From assembly GCA_016710935.1 (NCBI GenBank), contig JADJTY010000005.1:1-64000 (forward strand): 64,000 nucleotides of DNA, in the 5' to 3' direction. The notes under the pieces were generated by a model. It saw nothing but the letters and a program-made list of their open reading frames with translations, had not been told where the DNA came from and made no database searches. The position numbers and the translations under genes were made by a program. Source of the DNA: Chitinophagaceae bacterium. Its GTDB lineage: Bacteria > Bacteroidota > Bacteroidia > Chitinophagales > Chitinophagaceae. Below are positions 61,324-64,000 of the stretch, piece by piece; the first letter of the stretch is position 1, and each line of letters begins with the position of its first letter.

Positions 61324-61356
61324 CCCCCTTTAGGGGGCGGAGGGGGTGTTAAGGGG
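61324..61356. repeat. GC-rich hairpin repeat before aroK
   Basis: CCCCCTTTAGGGGG hairpin plus CGGAGGGGGTGTTAAGGGG. It belongs with the unit at 61217-61241. It lies between aroK and the CarboxypepD_reg-like gene. Confidence 0.7.
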
Positions 61357-61362
61357 TTGTAT

Positions 61363-61893
61363 TTACTTCTTGCTCTTATAATCTCCCCTTTTCCATGCCT
61401 TAATAAACTCGGCCCAGGCAAAGGGGTTGAAGATGTTCATGGGAGGTGCCTGGCCGGCATAATATGCTTTATTGGCTGTTTGTCTCAGGTAATTGCTGCT
61501 ATTTTCCCTTCCATCTGTGGGAAGGTTTGCCACTAATAACTTTCGGGTAGCTTCATTATTATTTTTTCGGGCAACAGTAATATAATCATCGGGCATTTCG
61601 GCGTTTAAAAAATCACGCTCAAACTGTACACGGGAGGGCCTGGCCTTTATAATGGTTGCGGGTAAATAAACTGTGTCATTTACCATTAACTGAATGATGC
61701 TATGCTGGTTTCCCTCCAGGTTTGAAGGAATGGTAATGGTTTTGGGTTTAAATCCGATACTGGTAAATACAACTGCATCACCCTTTAATACCACAATACT
61801 AAAAACACCTTTGTTGTTGGTAATGGTACCCCGGTTTTGACCTTTTACAACCACACTCACCGATTCAAGCCCCTTCAGGCTGTCGGCAGTCAT
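61363..61893 (-). CDS. CarboxypepD_reg-like domain protein, start uncertain
   Basis: The 176-residue open frame holds a CarboxypepD_reg-like beta domain (ADSLKGLESVSVVVKGQNRGTITNNKGVFSIVVLKGDAVVFTSIGFKPKTITI) and a C-terminal helical part with NIFNPFAWAEFIKAWKRGDYKSKK. Upstream of the ATG at 61893 the same frame encodes PYFFIAALFVPVGAKAQFETFKDSIVQLYGIV, a typical signal peptide and mature start, but without a usable start codon: the frame meets a stop just before KFIPYF. A single-base indel near 61997 would bring in TTG-AAG-AAA as start. The real protein is thus likely ~210 residues and exported. Such proteins are common accessory envelope proteins in Bacteroidota. Confidence 0.75.
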   Translation of the reverse strand: MTADSLKGLESVSVVVKGQNRGTITNNKGVFSIVVLKGDAVVFTSIGFKPKTITIPSNLEGNQHSIIQLMVNDTVYLPATIIKARPSRVQFERDFLNAEMPDDYITVARKNNNEATRKLLVANLPTDGRENSSNYLRQTANKAYYAGQAPPMNIFNPFAWAEFIKAWKRGDYKSKK

Positions 61894-62097
61894 TACAATA
61901 CCGTATAACTGTACAATTGAATCTTTAAAAGTTTCAAACTGGGCTTTGGCGCCAACAGGTACAAATAAAGCAGCAATAAAAAAGTATGGTATAAATTTCC
62001 TTCAATTAAAAAATGTTCAATAACCAATTTTCAATGACCCCATCTCCAAAAATACCAACATTCCTTAATTAATAAACAAAGTAAGGGCATCAATGTT

Positions 62098-62105
62098 TAA
62101 ATTTG
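62098..62105 (+). promoter_or_regulatory. Candidate -7 box of mrp
   Basis: TAAATTTG fits TAnnTTTG and lies 35 bases before the ATG at 62141. No matching TTG box was seen upstream. Confidence 0.35.
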
Positions 62106-62140
62106 CGGTTTACAATAGTTTTTTAACAAATAATTGAACG

Positions 62141-63235
62141 ATGACAAACGAGGATATTTTAAAGGCTTTATCAAACGTACAGGAACCTGATCTTGGCAAA
62201 GACCTGGTAACCCTGAACATGGTAAAAGATATTGCTATTGATGGCAATCATGTTTCATTTACAGTGGTACTTACCACGCCTGCTTGTCCGCTTAAGGATC
62301 TGATCATGAACGCCTGTATCAATGCGGTAAAATTATTGGTGAATAAAGAAGCAGTGGTTACGGTGAACTTTACCAGCAATACCAGCAGCAACCGTAAGGA
62401 TGGAAAAACCATTTTAGGTGGTGTAAAAAATATTATTGCAGTAGTGAGTGGTAAAGGTGGTGTTGGAAAAAGCACGGTATCCTCCAATTTTGCTTTGGCA
62501 CTTGCTGCAGGCGGTGCAAAAGTAGGCTTGATGGATGCTGATATTTACGGGCCCAGCCAGCACATTATGTTTGGTGTACGGGGTGAAAGGCCGCTGATGA
62601 GGGAAGAAGACGGCAAAGGATGGATCGTACCCATTGAAAAATTTGGTATTAAAATGATGAGCATTGGTTTGCTGATAGATGAAAAGCAGGCCGTGGTTTG
62701 GCGTGGCCCCATGGTGAGCAGTGCCATACGGCAGTTTGTGAGTGAGGTTGACTGGGGTGAACTGGATTATTTGGTGATTGATATGCCACCCGGTACCGGC
62801 GATATTCATTTAACCATTGTACAAACTGTACCGGTAACGGGTGTCATTGTGGTTACCACTCCACAAACCGTTGCCCTGGCCGATGCTAAAAAAGGCATTG
62901 CCATGTTTGGACAGGCGCAATTGAAAGTGCCTGTAATTGGTTTGGTTGAGAATATGAGTTATTTCACTCCGGCAGAACTGCCCGATAATAAATATTACAT
63001 TTTTGGAAAAGATGGCGGTAAGAATCTGGCAGAAGAATTTGATATTCCTTTCCTGGGACAAATACCCATTGTTGAAAGCATTCGTGAAGGCGGCGATATT
63101 GGCGTACCGGCATTGGTGGGCGATGATGCCATTACCAAAAAAGCCTTTATGGATTTTGCAGCCAATGCAGTAAGAGGTATTGCCATGCGTAATGCAAACC
63201 TGGAGCCGACGGAGATCGTTGAAATGATTGAGTAA
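62141..63235 (+). CDS. apbC: Mrp/ApbC-type iron-sulfur carrier ATPase
   Basis: The 364-residue protein has an N-terminal MIP18/DUF59 domain (1-80, EDILKALSNVQEPDLGKDLVTLNMV..LTTPACPLKDLI). The P-loop ATPase follows: IIAVVSGKGGVGKSTVSSNFALALA (deviant Walker A, about 97-120), GLMDADIYGPSQHIMFG, GELDYLVIDMPPGTGDIHLTIVQ (Walker B), ADAKKGIAMFGQ and GLVENMSYF. It carries and transfers Fe-S clusters in the cytoplasm. In this sequence the CxxC of Nbp35-like proteins is replaced by YFTPAELPDNKYYIFG, where metal ligands are not obvious. Start, domains and length are normal for Bacteroidota. Confidence 0.93.
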   Translation: MTNEDILKALSNVQEPDLGKDLVTLNMVKDIAIDGNHVSFTVVLTTPACPLKDLIMNACINAVKLLVNKEAVVTVNFTSNTSSNRKDGKTILGGVKNIIAVVSGKGGVGKSTVSSNFALALAAGGAKVGLMDADIYGPSQHIMFGVRGERPLMREEDGKGWIVPIEKFGIKMMSIGLLIDEKQAVVWRGPMVSSAIRQFVSEVDWGELDYLVIDMPPGTGDIHLTIVQTVPVTGVIVVTTPQTVALADAKKGIAMFGQAQLKVPVIGLVENMSYFTPAELPDNKYYIFGKDGGKNLAEEFDIPFLGQIPIVESIREGGDIGVPALVGDDAITKKAFMDFAANAVRGIAMRNANLEPTEIVEMIE

Positions 63236-63334
63236 TTGTTTTATCTAATTATCATCTTATATACGGCTGTTTGCTTTTGTGCTGAAATGATGTAGATTTA
63301 TTCCCGTTTCAATCAACCTCAAAAACAAAAACTC

Positions 63335-63835
63335 ATGATCGTAAAATCTTTACTGGCCGAGTTTGAACACGAAGCCGAAAGCACCCGTAAATTATTAAGT
63401 GCCATACCGGATAGTGCCTTAGATTACAAACCTGCTGAAAAAAACTGGACAACCGGTCAGCTGGCATCTCACATCGCTGAAGTGTATAACTGGTATCAGC
63501 CTACCTTGCACCAGGACGTTTTTGATATGGCTGCATACAAATACGATAAAGGAGACATCAGCCATGCTTCAAATATTGTTGCCAAATTTGAAGAAAATGT
63601 AAAGCTTGCACGCCAGGCCCTGGAAACCGCTACCGACGAAAGCATGTTTGCAAACTGGAAAATGGTAGCAGGAAGTGATGAACCCATTTTTCCGGTAATG
63701 CCCAGGATGCAGGTTGTACGTAGCTTTCTGTTCAACCACCTGTACCACCATCGTGGAGAATTGGTTGTTTATTTACGGGCAAGCGATAATGCAGTCCCCG
63801 GACTTTACGGCCCAACAGCTGACGATAAATTTTAA
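63335..63835 (+). CDS. DinB-family protein
   Basis: The 166-residue four-helix protein reads LLAEFEHEAESTRKLLSAIPDSALDYKPAEKNWTTGQLASHIAEVYNW, with a DinB metal-site His (ASHIAE, near 49), and MQVVRSFLFNHLYHHRGELVVYLR, with the paired His residues (near 134 and 138) that bind metal. DinB-like proteins are metal-dependent, with bacillithiol-S-transferase-like members, and some are damage-inducible. The exact role is unknown. It stands alone, 100 bases after apbC, and a terminator follows at 63855. Confidence 0.88.
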   Translation: MIVKSLLAEFEHEAESTRKLLSAIPDSALDYKPAEKNWTTGQLASHIAEVYNWYQPTLHQDVFDMAAYKYDKGDISHASNIVAKFEENVKLARQALETATDESMFANWKMVAGSDEPIFPVMPRMQVVRSFLFNHLYHHRGELVVYLRASDNAVPGLYGPTADDKF

Positions 63836-63854
63836 ATTCAAAAAGTTTAAACTG

Positions 63855-63889
63855 AAGCTGTAAATCCAACAAGGGTTTGCAGCTTTTTT
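63855..63889 (+). terminator. Intrinsic terminator after the DinB-family gene
   Basis: AAGCTGTAAATCC pairs with GGGTTTGCAGCTT (two G-U pairs, loop AACAA), followed by a run of T. It lies 20 bases after the stop at 63835. Confidence 0.8.
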
Positions 63890-63954
63890 CTTTGGATCAT
63901 TAGCGAAATTGCAACAATCATCATAATCAGCAATTCGTTTCTTATTTTCGCAAC

Positions 63955-64000
63955 ATGTCATTATCACATCAACAATTACAAAGTCTTGCAACAGAGTTTG
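63955..64000 (+). CDS. Start of a gene cut by the window end, perhaps diaminopimelate decarboxylase
   Basis: The ATG at 63955 opens MSLSHQQLQSLATEF, continuing past the window. The LQ(x)LATEF opening resembles N-termini of Bacteroidota LysA (which then continue GTPxYVY), but only 15 codons are visible, so this is a guess. Confidence 0.3.
   Translation, partial: MSLSHQQLQSLATEF

Overview
The window looks like a Bacteroidota chromosome or contig, most likely Chitinophagaceae or a close relative. Supporting signs are a type IX secretion (T9SS) C-terminal sorting domain on a giant LamG adhesin, a fused alpha/beta 2-oxoacid dehydrogenase E1, a 7TMR-DISM histidine kinase, TAnnTTTG-type -7 promoter boxes without Shine-Dalgarno sites, and GC-rich or inverted intergenic repeats of the kind common in that phylum. 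No rRNA, CRISPR array or intact prophage is visible. One tRNA (CAT anticodon) lies at 51958-52031.

Layout. (1) 1-6.0 kb: a minus-strand metabolic/stress cluster (pfkB-like kinase, universal stress protein, pyruvate kinase-like protein, SSS-family Na+/solute symporter) plus a plus-strand histone H1-like protein. Almost every gene here is broken by single-base indels, densest at the window edge. This is either real decay or an unpolished contig end. (2) 6.2-19.5 kb: aldo/keto reductase, class C beta-lactamase-like hydrolase, AraC regulator and a 2980-residue T9SS surface adhesin. (3) 19.9-45 kb: an accessory region with an AAA/DUF4143 ATPase, a Fic protein with a perfect palindrome upstream, a methyltransferase, an AspT-type transporter, an S8 protease lipoprotein with GLUG repeats, a trypsin-like/RCC1 secreted protein, a rhodanese, a membrane-inserted amidohydrolase and a SIR2-domain protein. 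(4) 45.8-51.7 kb: an AT-rich, defence-like block of unknown genes ending in a MazG-like plus GIY-YIG/DUF2075/S24 operon beside the tRNA. (5) 52-64 kb: core genes (E1, FAH-family hydrolase, pth, ftsK, histidine kinase, DUF423, aroK, CarboxypepD_reg-like, mrp/apbC, dinB, start of a possible lysA).

Two signals stand out. First, about 15 copies of an imperfect inverted-repeat element fill the gaps from 7.3 to 49.2 kb and are absent from the core genes on either side. All lie in the same orientation. Two long copies carry a decayed REP-associated tyrosine transposase (RAYT, HUH/Y1 family), and short copies keep remnants of its 3' end, so the short ones look like non-autonomous derivatives. The right end carries a tail (ACTTAAGCCAGTTGGGG) that also occurs alone or in small arrays. 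A different ~30-bp GC palindrome has inserted repeatedly into the RAYT genes. Second, the operon at 49148-51666 couples a MazG-like NTP pyrophosphohydrolase to a GIY-YIG nuclease-ATPase fusion whose C-terminus has LexA-like self-cleavage features (AAAG site, Ser632, Lys677), suggesting a DNA-damage-triggered effector.

Frameshift calls were made by reading through the sequence by eye; all domain names are family-level recognition without database searches.
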